This document shows positions 21,641 to 33,650 of a stretch of DNA of 47,356 bases, piece by piece. The position numbers and the translations under genes were made by a program. The stretch is taken from assembly GCA_015680685.1 (NCBI GenBank), contig MNCI01018363.1, forward strand, positions 345,274 to 392,629, written 5' to 3'. Numbering within the stretch: position 1 is the first letter of the stretch; each line of letters opens with the position of its first letter. The notes beneath the pieces were generated by a model. That model was not told the DNA's origin and ran no database searches. It was given only the letters and a program-made list of their open reading frames with translations. The DNA comes from Gnetum montanum. Taxonomy: Eukaryota; Streptophyta; Gnetopsida; Gnetales; Gnetaceae.

Positions 21641-22062
21641 AGAATTTTGACCTCCTTATATGTTATTTTATTATTTAAGTTCTCTTTATTCTTAATATAG
21701 GATTAAGACAAATTAATCATTTTTTAAGTAATGTAGGAGGAAAATGTGAACTTTTATCCATCTTAGCATGTAACCAACGGAGGGGACATCATAGTATTTT
21801 TATTTTATCTTATTTTAAGTTGTAATCGTATGTAATGGCCTTGTTGCCATGGATGTAACTAAATTAGTTGAAATTATTGTAATTAATCAAAACATTTACT
21901 GACATTTTTATAAATTTTATGTAAGGGTTAAACCTGAATACTATCATAGTAAATAAATATGTTTCATAATAATTGGTATTTGTCATTGCACTTATTCCTG
22001 AAAAAGATAAGTTTATTTTTGTATTCTAGTAATAGAGATATTTTTTCAATCATTCTAGCTAA
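21641..22062. other. Short AT-rich gap before element B
   Basis: No gene or repeat is recognised. It may hold more of the LINE relic, too decayed to read. Confidence 0.45.
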
Positions 22063-23037
22063 TGAGCAATGAAGAGATACCCCTACATCCAACCATACAA
22101 ATCATGAAGCATTCATGCATGATCTGGTCGAATTCCATGGTCTCTCTAGTTTCAGGTACACTAGTCTTCTAGGAAGTGACCCTTGCCCCAATGGTTGTTT
22201 GTTATCTTCCCAATTACACTTGTAAAGTACAAATGTATGGTTATGTATAATCAAGGCATATGATTTTTGTCATTTTATGTTTTATGGTTTTGGTGATTAA
22301 AGAGAGAGATGAAGTAGATTGAGAACTAATCTAATTGAACTATTTAACTAATCTCTAAATAGTCCTAACATAAGCAGTTGGTTCCACTTTCCATACATGT
22401 TCTGAACCCACGTATTCACTGTTGGGTTACCAAGCATTACACTACTAGGTGCACCAAGTAATAATGTTGTTGGGATTACCAAGCAAATATGTGTTACACT
22501 TGAAGCAATCATACTTATGTGTTTAATCTCTTTAGCTTATCTCACTTAACCACTTAATTATCTTAATTATTGGAAAACATTGAATAAGTAACTGAAATAA
22601 TTAAATACATTAATAAAACATTCAAGCTATTTATAATGCTACAAGTTTTATCAAGAAACTTGTCTTTATTACCATATAGACTATCATGCTTAGGTACAAT
22701 AGTGCTTAAATAAAGATCTGTACATGCAATGACTCTTACTTCAGGCACTCGAGAAAATATTTTAACATTCAAATATAAAAACTACAAGAGTTCAGCTACT
22801 ACTATGACTTCTATACTCATAAACATAGTTAGGAGCTTGTATTTTATAGTTTTTGCTCTAGGGCTTCTTCGATGGGGCCCCATAGACATTACAAATGCTA
22901 CATCAATATGGCCAACACTACGTTGACATGGCACTGTCAATAGGGCAATGCCATGTAAATAGGGACCTATCAATGGGAACCCATCAACGAGGTTGCATTA
23001 ATGGGGGCCTGTCAACGCAACACATTGATGCTCATCA
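22063..23037 (-). repeat. 3' LTR of element B
   Basis: It begins TGATGAGCATC right after the polypurine tract and ends at ...GTAGGGGTATCTCTTCATTGCTCA, matching the LTR ends of A and D. A TATAAAATA box lies at plus 22840-22848. The TGCTTGGTAACCCAACAGTG and GGGAAGATAACAAACAACC blocks correspond to blocks in the LTR of A. The U3 has several short internal repeats on ATCAATGGG/ATGTCAAC patterns. Confidence 0.75.
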
Positions 23038-23050
23038 TACCCCCACAATT
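23038..23050 (-). promoter_or_regulatory. Polypurine tract of element B
   Basis: On the minus strand AATTGTGGGGGTA immediately precedes the LTR start. It equals the element A site at 8198-8208 apart from one or two bases. Confidence 0.75.
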
Positions 23051-23149
23051 GAATGAAAACTCATCCTTGAGTTTGTTTACAAAATTGGGAAGATATGGGA
23101 TTATTAACTAAATCTTAACAAAACAAAATAACCTAACAAAATTGAGTGC

Positions 23150-26107
23150 CTGAGTGTACAGATCAACACATTGGAAAACATTATGGTGTTCATTACACAA
23201 AATTGAACACCATGACATGACTACACAAAATTGAATAACACTTCTTGTACTGGCATGAAGGTGGTGGAGAAGATCAAATAGTCCTAGGCAGTGGTGGCTC
23301 CTGAGGTTCTGAAGGATCTTTGGTGGCTTCAGGCATGTGTAGTAGCGAAGGTAGCTATGGCTATCCTGCTATTGCTACAACCTTCAATGGAAGGTGAAAG
23401 GTATCTAGTAATTCCTTCATCTTATCATCTTTACTCTGATGATCATTCATAGTTCACACATCATCACCAATGTGGGCTAGAATGAGGACATCTCACAAAC
23501 AGGGCATTACTGGGAACATTTCCTTTAGATTGACAAACTAGGCAGTGAATTGTTTGCATTCAATATTAAATGCCCTAACTATGTTTTGTAGCTCCTGATA
23601 GTTGTTCATCCTCTTAGTTAGGTTCTTGGTAGTTAATCATTGATTAGTAAATTATTCCTTGAGAACTTCGAGTTTAGCATTTGTCACTGCCAACTTCTAC
23701 TTGGTGTCTTCGTGATGCTTGAACTCGGCCTCATACAACAAGTACAAGTTGGACACATGCGTCTCTAATTTTGACCATAGCTATTTGACAATCAACATGG
23801 CTAGATTTTCATAATGAAGATTGACAAGCTTCATGTATTCTATCATCTCCTTGATTTGCAACCCTGCATGTATATTTTTGCCTTGTTGCAGGCATCTATC
23901 ACATCAATGATGGGTTGCCACAATTCTCTTCTTTTTGGAGTTTTTGGAGGGTTTAATTCACTTTTTCCTTCATTAATTGGATGTTTTTTTTAGTCATTTC
24001 ATTTTGTAGATTGATCTATTCTCTGTAATGGTTTTTGAATCTCTCAAATTTGAGAGCCTCTGATTTCCAGGAAGCTACCTCAGTCATAGTTTTCTAGCAA
24101 AGGGCATGAGCATCCTCCATGAAGAGACTTCTGTTCTCTACTACCAATATCCTCAATTCTATGTTTAATCTAGCCAGTTGCTACTACTATTGATGGATGA
24201 AGTCTATTAATTATTGTTTTTACACATCAACATTTTGGAGGTGATGGTTCTCAATGGTCAATTGTACATTCTCCTGGCAAGTTTGATCCAAGGCCTTCTA
24301 AATTTTATGCTATGTGGCCTCTACTTAGAATTGATAGAACACTGTCATTTCCATTACACATTCAACCCCTTTAAGTTTGGTATGAAGTTGTTCCATAGCT
24401 TCATCTCTTGTTAATGCCAAGTTGAGACATGTGGGGTCAACAATCTAGGCTTTTAATTTGGCAACTTCAGTGGCTAAGCATTCATTCAATTATTTGGCTA
24501 TTTCAAGTTGCCCCTCCAAGATTATATTCTTTCCCCTTGCCTTGAGAAACTTTGACTAGGTTGTAATAATTTTTTCTAGAAAGTCAAAGACATCTGGAAG
24601 TAATTGCCTAGTTCTTAATAGTTAGTCCAGTAATTCTTCATGTTGTGTTACATTTATTCTACCACTTGTGGTTCTTACAGACATCTACACATCTTTGAGT
24701 GTAATGACATATGGTACAAATGTTGTAGGTGCATTGAGAATTTTGGTAATTTTGTCAACAACCACCTCTGCTGCTTTCTCGTATGCTTGGTGCTACATCA
24801 CCAATATAGTTGCCTCCTCACCTTTCTTCAAGTGCATTGAGAAGGTTTCAGCATTCCCAAAGTTTACTGGGAGTCACTATTATTCTACAAGAGATATTGT
24901 GACCTCTTTGGCACTTGGATTTGACCATGCAGGCAACTACATTCTTTTAGTTAAGAAAATGGATTCACCTCCATCCATCAAGCTAATTATTTAGGCCACC
25001 TCATTGAGGTGACTCATTACTAGTTTGTACATATATGGGACCTTGACACTCATGCTTGATTTTTGCTAGTTCACCAAAGAGCCATTCTTGATATTTGCAC
25101 AACTGTTGGATGATTGTAGTGATGTTTCGCATAGTTATTTGAGTGGTAGGTGGAGGTTGTGGTCACTACTCCTCTTCTTGGATAGTGGTTTCAAGCATCT
25201 TATCTTCCATCATTTCTACCTAGTTGGTGGCTAGAATAATTTTGATAGTATCATTGGTGTAGTAGATTATCCCTCTCCTTCAACCAAGTTTCCTAATGAT
25301 GCATGGAAAAGGGAGTGTCTTTCTTCCATGTTCATTTTCTTTAAACTACTCTCCACCTTGAGATAGATTAGTTGTGGAAGGTTGATAGGGAATCTCCCAT
25401 TTAGAGTGGTGAATGCTTGGGTAGATAAGGTAGTGATTTTTCTTGGCCTCACTGTGGGATTAAGGTGGAAGGTTGCAATCTTGTAATGAATCCTGTCTAC
25501 TAGTGTAAGCATGTCAAAATCCTTGTAGTTGATTCCATAACACTATCACACCCATTCTTTTTTAATACTAGGATCAGCCTACATTGAGATCTTAGTAAGA
25601 CTTACTCCTATTTTTGGTAACTCAAGCACTACCAGAATGGCCTAGGCTACTTACCGTTGATCTAGGCTGCTTATTGTTTCAAAATAAAAATGTCTCTCCC
25701 ATGTACCACTCTCTAGTGGGAGTGATGATTGGTCACATGGGAGAGGCCTTTAGCTAGTCTTTCACTTCTTTTGGTGCATGCTCTAGGAAAGGGCCAAAGC
25801 TTAACTCCTGGAGCATTGATTTTTGGACCTCCCTTGATTTGATTTAATTCATGAAAGCCTCTATCAAGGTCACCTTGAGATTTTCTAGTTGTGATGGTGC
25901 ATCATCCTGATGGGAGTGTTCTATTGTTGTTGTTGGTCCTAGAATTTGTTGGATAGATTCCACCTCTACCTCTTCTTGAAGAGGACCTATGGCATGGGTT
26001 GCAAGTGGTTCCTCTTAGGCCTATTCTTGCCCCCTTCCTATTTTAGGCCATTTCTCCCTTGGTTGAGATGATCTTGCTTCCTATGTATGCTTTTCTTTTA
26101 ATGCCAT
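23150..26107 (-). pseudogene. Element B degenerate 3' ORF of unknown function
   Basis: The ATG at plus 26105-26107 opens a frame beginning MALKEKH, followed by SQPREKWP and IGRGQE before stops. The homologous frame in element C starts MAPKGKHMQE (44528). Further down both copies share SREVQK and a GLSHVANYH-type phrase, and the later part of B is rich in Glu, Leu and Lys, suggesting coiled coil. The position after integrase is where Athila-type elements carry an extra, sometimes env-like, ORF. I see no membrane segment or signal peptide, and I do not recognise the protein. Confidence 0.5.
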
Positions 26108-28261
26108 CTACAGTCACAACACATCCATGGATTAGTAGATATAATGTGTAACTTTAAATTTTTGAATATCTTCTCTCATTAGTTTCTTACACTTTGGTTA
26201 AGGTCGGATCATGGTAGATTGATTATTCTATTAATTTTTTATTGTAGATGTCACCAAAGATTGTTGAAAAAGTTTTAAATCTTATAACTTAGTCTTTAAT
26301 AGTTGATTTTTTCAGTTAAACCTTTGTGGGAGTTAGAGAAATCATGAAAAAATTTCTATAAGAAAATAGCACATTTGTGGTCCCCATGAAGAAGAGCATA
26401 CCTCTAATATCTATAGGGTTTAAGAAAAGAGTGATTGGATAAATGATTAGCAAGTTATGAGCTCTAGAAGGTTCTAGGCTTTGAAAAATCAAGAAACTCC
26501 CTTGGCATTTCTGAGAAAATGTAAAAATTTCAAAGTGAGGTCACACATATATATAGTATTTTTCTTCCACATCGATGGGGCCTTATATATGAGGCCTCAT
26601 ATACAGGTTTGATCCATTGATAGGGCCTTGTATATAGGGCCCATAGGCCAAATTTTTTGAAATTTGAAAATATCAAAGAATATAAAGAAATTTTCAATGA
26701 AATTGGGGTCCATGGAATTCCAGAAAAGCCAAGAACATGATAAAATAATTAAAGAAGATCTTTGAAAGCTTAAAAATTAAAAATTTTGATGGAGAATGTA
26801 TTCATTAAAAAACATTTATATGGAGCACATGGTTTGATGCAAAAGACATATGTATGAAAGATTCTAATTGCAAAAATGTCTAATGATAAGGAACTTAATG
26901 AACCCAACAAAGAGATATGCAAGTGGGTTCTTCTCATAGCAAGAACATGTCATTTTTTCCCTTACATGACCTCAACCTAAGGATTCCATGGGCCCCATAG
27001 GTGATTAATGGTCAATGGAAGTTAAGGACCAAAACCTGGAAGATTCTACCTAAAAATTCAAATATGTCAGACATAGACATGAAATCAAGAACATGAACAT
27101 CAGTAGTGAGGTGAGTTATGATCACTAGATATGGATGATGGAGAAGATGGAATGGAATTTCAAACTAAGGCCATAAGTAGTCCCTTGTGGAGTTTATGTT
27201 AAAATGACTGAAGAAGATCCATCCGTAGTCTAGAATAAAACCAACCTCTTTTAGTGACTTTGCATCACCACTCCAAGACTAATCCATTCCCTTGAGACAC
27301 AAGATTTCTTCCATAAAACAACCACTATTTCATAAAGAGAGGAAAAGAGAAGAAGTGACAGAGGGCCTTGATTAGAGGGAACCTTCAGGCATGGGTAACA
27401 TATCTTTCTAGTTCCATAACAAATTCTTGTAGCTTGTTTATTTGTCTAAGGGGTGTGCTTTGAATTCTCATCATGTTGTCATTTTATTTTGTTTTTGTTT
27501 TATTTTTTTTTCTTTTTAGATGGGAATCCCAGCATGCAAATACTTTATTTAACTTCTTTTTAATCATTGAAATGGAATGGTAATAAGATCATAAAAACAC
27601 TTGACCACCCAAGTAAGTAGAAGAGTATAAAGAGTATTGAGTACCCTTGAAGTCACATTCTATGCAAACCTTTGAATCTTTCCCAATTCTTGAAACTACT
27701 AAGGTCACAAATTTATTAAAATTTGATTTAATGAAATGGACCTCAAACTTCCAAAACAAGGAAAATTATAGAGTTTGTGAATCGTTTGTTGTCATGGACT
27801 CACTACCTATTCCTTGAAAAAGAAACCATGACTAAGCTATTTGTACAAAAATTCAATAATAGAAACCAGACATTAGCGAAGAAAACATAAAGAACAAACC
27901 ACCATTAGTAGTAGCTACAACACCATTGTTTCGTATGGCAATAAAGTATTTTTATTAGAAAAAATTTGAAAATCACACTTAAATAGAATAAAGTAAAATA
28001 TATAAGAAAGTGCAAAATATCCAAGAAAAATTCAAATGTACTAATGATGGTATAAAACAAAAAATGCTGTAAAATGGAAGAAGTTTTAAAATCAAGAAGG
28101 TGTAAAAATAAATAGAATGAAAAAGAAAAAACATGAAAAAATAAAAAATATAAAAACTAAATAGCCATATGGATCATTATCATGGAATGCCATCTCTCCC
28201 AAGACTAAGTTGGAAGAAGGAGATCTGAAAAATTGAGCATGGTTGTCCATCCGTTAAGGTA
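26108..28261 (-). other. Element B non-coding stretch between integrase and 3' ORF
   Basis: It is the inverted counterpart of 42546-44527 in element C and partly of 6211-7440 in A. It contains GGGCC/TATATA short palindromes near 26579-26645, including the perfect palindrome ATGAGGCCTCAT at 26589-26600, and a T-rich run near 27480-27520. No gene is recognised. Confidence 0.6.
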
Positions 28262-28770
28262 GTTGTTGCACTAGGTTACCTTGGTTCATGGAAAGGCTTT
28301 ATTTATTGGATGTTAACCAACTATTTTTTATTTGGGCTCTTAGGTTCATATATGGTCATGTCCCTAGAAGAAAAGGTTTCGTAAATTACATAAGGTCCTT
28401 CCCACAAAATTTTAAACTTTTTTTTCTAGGATTTGTGTGTGGGATTCTAGTAGATAACCTTATCTCTTAGTTGAAATTTTTCTTTTTGTATTCTCAAGTA
28501 ATACCAATTTTTGTTATATGCCTTGTGCACTTCATTCAAGGATAAGTCCACTAATCGATTTTCTTCTAGCATGTTGAGGTTGAATAGTCTTTCTTTTTAT
28601 GCTATACTTAGGTTAAGATTCGGTTCATAGGGTATTGAGCATATACAGAGCTTGGATTGAATTGGGAGCATTGGAAGTTTTCCATACACTAACTCATAGG
28701 GATAGTAGTTGATAGGAAGTTTCCATGTTAAGTGGTAGGCCCAAGGGCATAATTGAGTTTTATGTTGTAT
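28262..28770 (-). pseudogene. Element B integrase C-terminal remnant
   Basis: On the minus strand, near 28750-28680, the frame reads LCPWAYHLTWKLPI and YPYELVYG, which fit the ALWAYRTA.KTPIG.SPY.LVYG block downstream of the integrase catalytic core. The tail to 28262 matches the end of integrase in A and C. Stops and frameshifts are frequent. The catalytic DDE part is missing because the element is cut at about 28785. Confidence 0.75.
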
Positions 28771-31700
28771 TAGTAGTCAGTCATTAAGAAAAATATTCTT
28801 ATGTTATATAGAGATTAAAGTTTATAGTAAGAGTATGGCATTCTAGGGGGAAGCAAAGCTTCTATGACAAGTCGCTTCTAGAATGCCAACTACTAGGAAG
28901 TCCAACAACTACATAGAGCACCTATCGGATTAGTAGGAAACCAAATTTATTGAATTGAAGTGATTAGCTAGATCCTCACATGAGTAAAACAACCTAACCT
29001 CAATCCCCATTTGTACTAGGTGGCATGATGTTTTTCATAGATGCCCAGCCCATGATCATAAAAGTGCAATAACCATCAATCATGAGTTTGAGATAGGTGG
29101 ATGTCGTGGTGGTGCCAAGCTCCCTATGGTGAACTCAAGGCTTCCTTAGAAGCAACCATTCCCCTAGGTTATTGAATACTCATATCAACAAGGTAACAAG
29201 GACAAGGAAACCCTCGGAGCTACTTAGCCACTTTTGGCAATGAAGCCATCAAACTAAGAGATGACGATTATCTCCTCTCTTCCTACTCAATATTTGGCAA
29301 GATCGAATGCTTTCTCGGTCAAGGTTTAGTACATCTACTAGTCATATAGTTCTTAGCTCAATTCTCTCTTTGCACCCATCTTTTTTTAGTATTCAGGGTC
29401 CCATTCTTGATGTACCTACTATTGAAGTTCCTTCTAATCTATCTACTTAAAGTTCAATCCCAAGTCATTCTATGAATAGTGAGGGGATTCATCTTGCTTC
29501 ACATCATGGGATCACACTCTCATTAATGGGATTCTTACTCTTAATTTGGATATATAATTAGCGCAACCAAGACAAGCCAAATTGAAGGTGCGGTGACACA
29601 AAGATCGGTACTTATTTGGGCGGGCACTGTCTCCTAAATTATAGGCTATTGGGATGTATTAATGGCTCAATTGGAATGTCCCTCCGATAGGAGATGGAGA
29701 TAGGAATTTCTAGATAGGTATTCTTTCTATCATTGAAGTTAACTAGATCGATTAGGTCATATTGGTTAGGTATAATAGAATCAGCTCTGTCACTTGGACC
29801 ATAGCTCCTGCACTACCTTTTGTTCCATTGGTTTGTTCAGAGAGAGCTGAGCCCCTCCTTATAATGCATGAGGGGGTTTCATATGGGAAGGTCTATGTGT
29901 GGGTGGCATGCCATGCCTAAGGGTATAGAACATTGATACAGAGGCCCTACTCTCTTGGGGTTCCTTCGCAAATGGATAAAAAGGTGAGCTAGAAGTAGAG
30001 CATGCTGACAATGTGAAAGGGCTGCATATGGCTTTCAGGGTTCGCTCTATCATACTGCTACTAGTAGGCCTTTAGATAAAAGGAAGGGGTTGATAGTCCC
30101 ATAAATCTAGGCCTATGTAAGAGAAAATGGATGGAAAGTGCTTGATAATTAGCATTTTTTTCACCTAAATCATAATATGTTGGTTTGATCTTTGCTTGAT
30201 TAGGCTCTGGGCATTCTTCCTATACTTTTGATTATGCCTTTTTGTCTTCAATTATGGGATTTCCTGCTTTACTATGTTAACTCTATGCCTTCCCAGCTTG
30301 CTTTCTTGATGACTCTAACCTAGAGACTTTGGACCTTGACTCTTTCGGTATCAGTATGCCTTTGAATCAACTCTACCCTGTGCTACTTTCTCTTATGAGA
30401 TTCTTTAACTTCCCTTAAAATAGCCTAGGACAAGAATTATTATGACTCGAAGAGGAAGTCAAATTTCTATATCGAAAGTGAGAGTACCCATATCTTAGGC
30501 CTAGGCCATGGAATCAGAAACCAACTCTACTTGAGTCATCAAAGGAGCTATTCCTACATTTGTTGACTCTTGAGCTTCACACAAACACAATGATGTCAGT
30601 GTGATTAAAACACATCACATTAGCAAGGGATTGGAATTGTAGTGGGAATTCACTAATGGTAGTAAACGTATTCAATGATTAACCAATCAAAACTAGTTAA
30701 TAACAAGAAGAACTAAGATGCTAGGTGTGGCTCAAAGAAGAACATCATGACATATGATGTTGTAGCAGAAGTTGTAGCATGGGAAAGTCAAAAGAAGCTA
30801 TTCCTTTCTCGATATAGCTAACTTTAGAAGGTAGACAGAGATAACCTTGCCTATGATGCAAGTTCAAATTCAATATTCGATTGAAGGAGGCCCCTAGTTT
30901 TTTATGTAGGTTTCAAAGAATGGAATTGAGGTTATGGGAGTAAATGGAGTTGGGCAAGCTACTCTCTAGGGCTTCATCAATAGATACATAGAAAAAAGCC
31001 CTGACAAAGGTCATCTTAACATAGAGCTTATTTGCTAAGTCCGAGCTCTTTCTTTTAATCTCGTAATGCTTCGAAATTTCTTCTCTAAAGAAGAGAGCCC
31101 TAACTCTCTAGGGTTGTAGGTGGTAAAAGATAGGATATCATGGATGTCTTGCTAAGGCTTCCAGATACAACTAACTATATTCCAAGGAGGATCAAGACCA
31201 AAGTTCATAGTTCCTATCTCCTTGGCCACTAAAAAAGTATTATTGGATAGTCCATGAAGGGGGTTCTCATGATCTATTTTTTTATGATGGGGTTCTAGTT
31301 GGCTCCTCTTTTCCCAATATCTAGGGATACAAATCTTGACTCCCCCATCTACTTCATAACTGTAGATTGACTCATCTTCTCAGGCTAGATCATTCTAAAA
31401 GAATGCACTTCCTTGTTATGGAAAGAAGCCAAGTTCTGGCTAATATTTTTGTTGAGGGCCTAAGTGAAAGTTGAAACCCTCATGTTAATTAATGATTCAT
31501 AGGTGATCTCATTCAATCATTTTTTGGGTTGGATGTTCATCATTTCTTATACCACTACCGGTAGAAAAGATGACAGGTCGATGAAGACATCTTTCTATGA
31601 ATTCGAGTCTTTCCATCCTTGTTCCAATAGTAGTAGAAATATTTCTTCCATCTCATCCATTCGGTGCAATGATCAGACTATTGAGATGAGTAAGATTGAA

Positions 31701-32639
31701 CTGGAGAAAGCTATCCATAGATGGTGGGATAGCTAGATAGTAGTACTAGATTATTAGCTTTTCATTTACATCTCAATCCCATGTCCTATCTGTTTCATAA
31801 GAGTGGATCTTCCCCTAGCAGTATAGGCAAGGTGCTCTCGGAGTCTTACCATGATTTGGTTGGGGTAAGGAGATCAATAGCTATATGCTATGAAAGCAGG
31901 GAGGAACATATTGTCTAATATAAGTTTAGTAGATTAGTAGTTTAGATTAGATAGATTAGTTGGCCCATTGAAGACACACCGAATTGAAAATCTGATAGTT
32001 TCACATTCACTTAGTAACTGATCCAGTGCCGAGAAGGAAAACCCTATTTGATACTAAGGCTCAAGCACTAAAAAAGTGTGCCTTCTTTAGCTATTGTTTT
32101 GTGATGTGATGATAGATATCACATTACCTATTAGATAAGGGTAGGAAATGAAACAAACATGTTTTTTCCATTATTAGAGATTGTTTCCTATAACCAACCC
32201 AATTCTTGTAACCAAACCTACTAATTTAACTCAAGGAAAAGCACTGAACTTACTAGTGAAGTGATGGTTCCATTTTTGGATTGGGTTTTCCATGAAAAAA
32301 ATGTGGATATGTGCCAAAAAACCCTAGGAAAAAAATTTTGTTCCATTCCATGGTGGGTTCGTCCCACAAAACAACTCAAAATGTGAAAAAATACTAGGAA
32401 AACACTTTCACAAAAAACAAAAGTGCTTTTCCCTAAGGAAAAAGGAATGGTTGAAACCTGGGTAATGTAGGGGTTGTTCCCCAACTAAAGCCCCACATGA
32501 GTTTCAATGTTTATTGCTAATATTGATCCAAAAACACAACTTTCGATTTTACCATAATATTAATCATTCTCTTTTGGAGAAGGAGAGCCTACGTTACCCT
32601 GGGTAACAATCATTCCCAGTTTTTGTGTGTGTTTCATGG

Positions 32640-32960
32640 AAATGCAGCATGGTGACCACCAACATCACCCTCAACTCTCAAAATAAAGCTTCTAGTTTTT
32701 CTCACCATGGATGGTTTACAAAGAGTAAGAAATAAGTCGTCCACATAACGCATTGCACTGTGAAGGGCCAAAAGAAGATCATCCACACAGATGGCTCAGT
32801 CTGGCAAAAGAGAGGGATGGTCAACCCAAAATAGAGAAATATTCATTTTATATCAGTGATCCTTGTGGAATCCCTATTCTATAGCTTACCACCATCAATG
32901 GGAGAGGGGTCATTTCCTTCACCCATATTAGAGAAGTTAGGAATGAGCCTATAAGGTTCG
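32640..32960 (-). pseudogene. Reverse-transcriptase-like relic, class unknown
   Basis: On the minus strand RIGIPQGSLI (GIPQGS at plus 32857-32874) is followed, 36 codons on and one frame away, by AMRYVDDLFL (YVDD at plus 32736-32747). The same frame has a second CVDDLLLA 13 codons before YVDD. PQGS then YxDD is the order of RT motifs in group II intron maturases, LINEs and telomerase. The gap is shorter than usual for all of these, so a deletion is likely. Lying in mitochondrial-type DNA, a maturase origin is the simplest idea, but the flanking residues do not clearly match matR. Confidence 0.4.
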
Positions 32961-33198
32961 TTAGACCTAGCGACTAGAAAAGCACACATCAAGGTCATCT
33001 TTGAGTAGCTCGTGTTGAGCATGTGGTGTGATATTCACCATGTGCCGGTGTGGTTCTCTCCATCTTAGCTCCTACTTTCAGGGAGCAACCTTCAATGCTC
33101 CATGTGTGTTGTTATTACATACATATATGTAGTGTATGTAGTATAATAATAAATATATAAATATAATCAATAATATAATAATTAAGTTAGTCAGGTAA

Positions 33199-33222
33199 TG
33201 TATAGGTATAGGTATAGGAGTG
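33199..33222 (+). repeat. Short TAGGTA microsatellite
   Basis: GTATAGGTATAGGTATAGG consists of about three to four hexamer units just upstream of the tRNA-Tyr relic. It follows an AT-rich ATATAATAATAAATATAT stretch (33120-33180). Confidence 0.6.
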
Positions 33223-33235
33223 ATTGGGGTTTTAG

Positions 33236-33283
33236 GGGAGAGTGGCCAAGTGGTTTAAAGCAACAGACTATAAATCTATCACT
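33236..33283 (+). pseudogene. trnY: Relic of mitochondrial tRNA-Tyr (5' two thirds)
   Basis: The segment starting GGGAGAGTGGCCAAGTGG and running through CAGACTATAAATCTAT matches the acceptor strand, D arm and anticodon arm of plant mitochondrial tRNA-Tyr(GUA). The anticodon would read ATA instead of GTA through a G-to-A change, and other differences are also G-to-A at former CG or TG sites; the anticodon stem still pairs. After 33283 the variable loop, T arm and 3' acceptor strand cannot be found in proper form. It cannot be a functional tRNA gene. Confidence 0.65.
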
Positions 33284-33650
33284 GTGTTGGTTCTCACCTA
33301 TTATTTTGCTACCACAGTGAGTTAGTAATATATCTATCAGCTAGCAGGTAATTAATCATAGTAGCAAGGGCTCCCATCATTAGGTATCGGTAGTTCTGCC
33401 GATATGATATTCTATGATATTCAGAAGAAAAAAGAAAGAAATTACTTTTTCCCTCACACAAGAAGTGCATATCTCAGTCTATCTTATTGGATTAGAGTTA
33501 GCTTTTTCAATAAGGAATTGAACTAGCTTCTGCCCACCGGATTGGTAGCAGCGGGAATACTCCAACCTTAGAAGATGATCACCTAGAAAGATTGTTCTAA
33601 TATAGGTATAAGAATATCATATCATATAATAGAATAGAATAGATATGTTT

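Larger units (their letters stand above)
22063..28785 (-). mobile_element. Element B: 5'-truncated Ty3/gypsy element on the minus strand
   Basis: In minus-strand order it holds the end of integrase (28770-28262), a long non-coding stretch, a degenerate extra ORF (from 26107), a polypurine tract (23050-23038) and a 3' LTR (23037-22063). The integrase tail and 3' region match elements A and C. Similarity to pol ends near 28785, where mitochondrial-type sequence begins, so its 5' half is missing. Confidence 0.8.
28786..33650. mobile_element. Probable mitochondrial DNA insertion (NUMT)
   Basis: Between two blocks of retroelement sequence the composition becomes less AT-rich and the style changes to that of plant mitochondrial non-coding DNA, with many GAAAGAGAGCCC-like stretches and balanced purine runs. 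The best anchor is a relic of mitochondrial tRNA-Tyr at 33236-33283. No complete mitochondrial protein gene is recognised. Frames at 29859-30053 (minus) and 31503-31736 (plus) are open but unassigned. The right edge is uncertain and could lie anywhere from 33.65 to 34.4 kb. Confidence 0.5.

Noticed and set aside
29120-29200. CTTCCTTAGAAGCAACCATTC as a large-subunit rRNA piece
   Set aside because: The short resemblance is not continued on either side; neighbouring conserved rRNA segments are missing.
29859-30053. Minus-strand frame of 64 codons in the mitochondrial-type insert
   Set aside because: No recognisable domain on either strand; too short to stand without a match.
31503-31736. Open frame of 77 codons as a mitochondrial gene
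   Set aside because: It is open and ends cleanly but matches no mitochondrial protein I can name; left unassigned within the insert.
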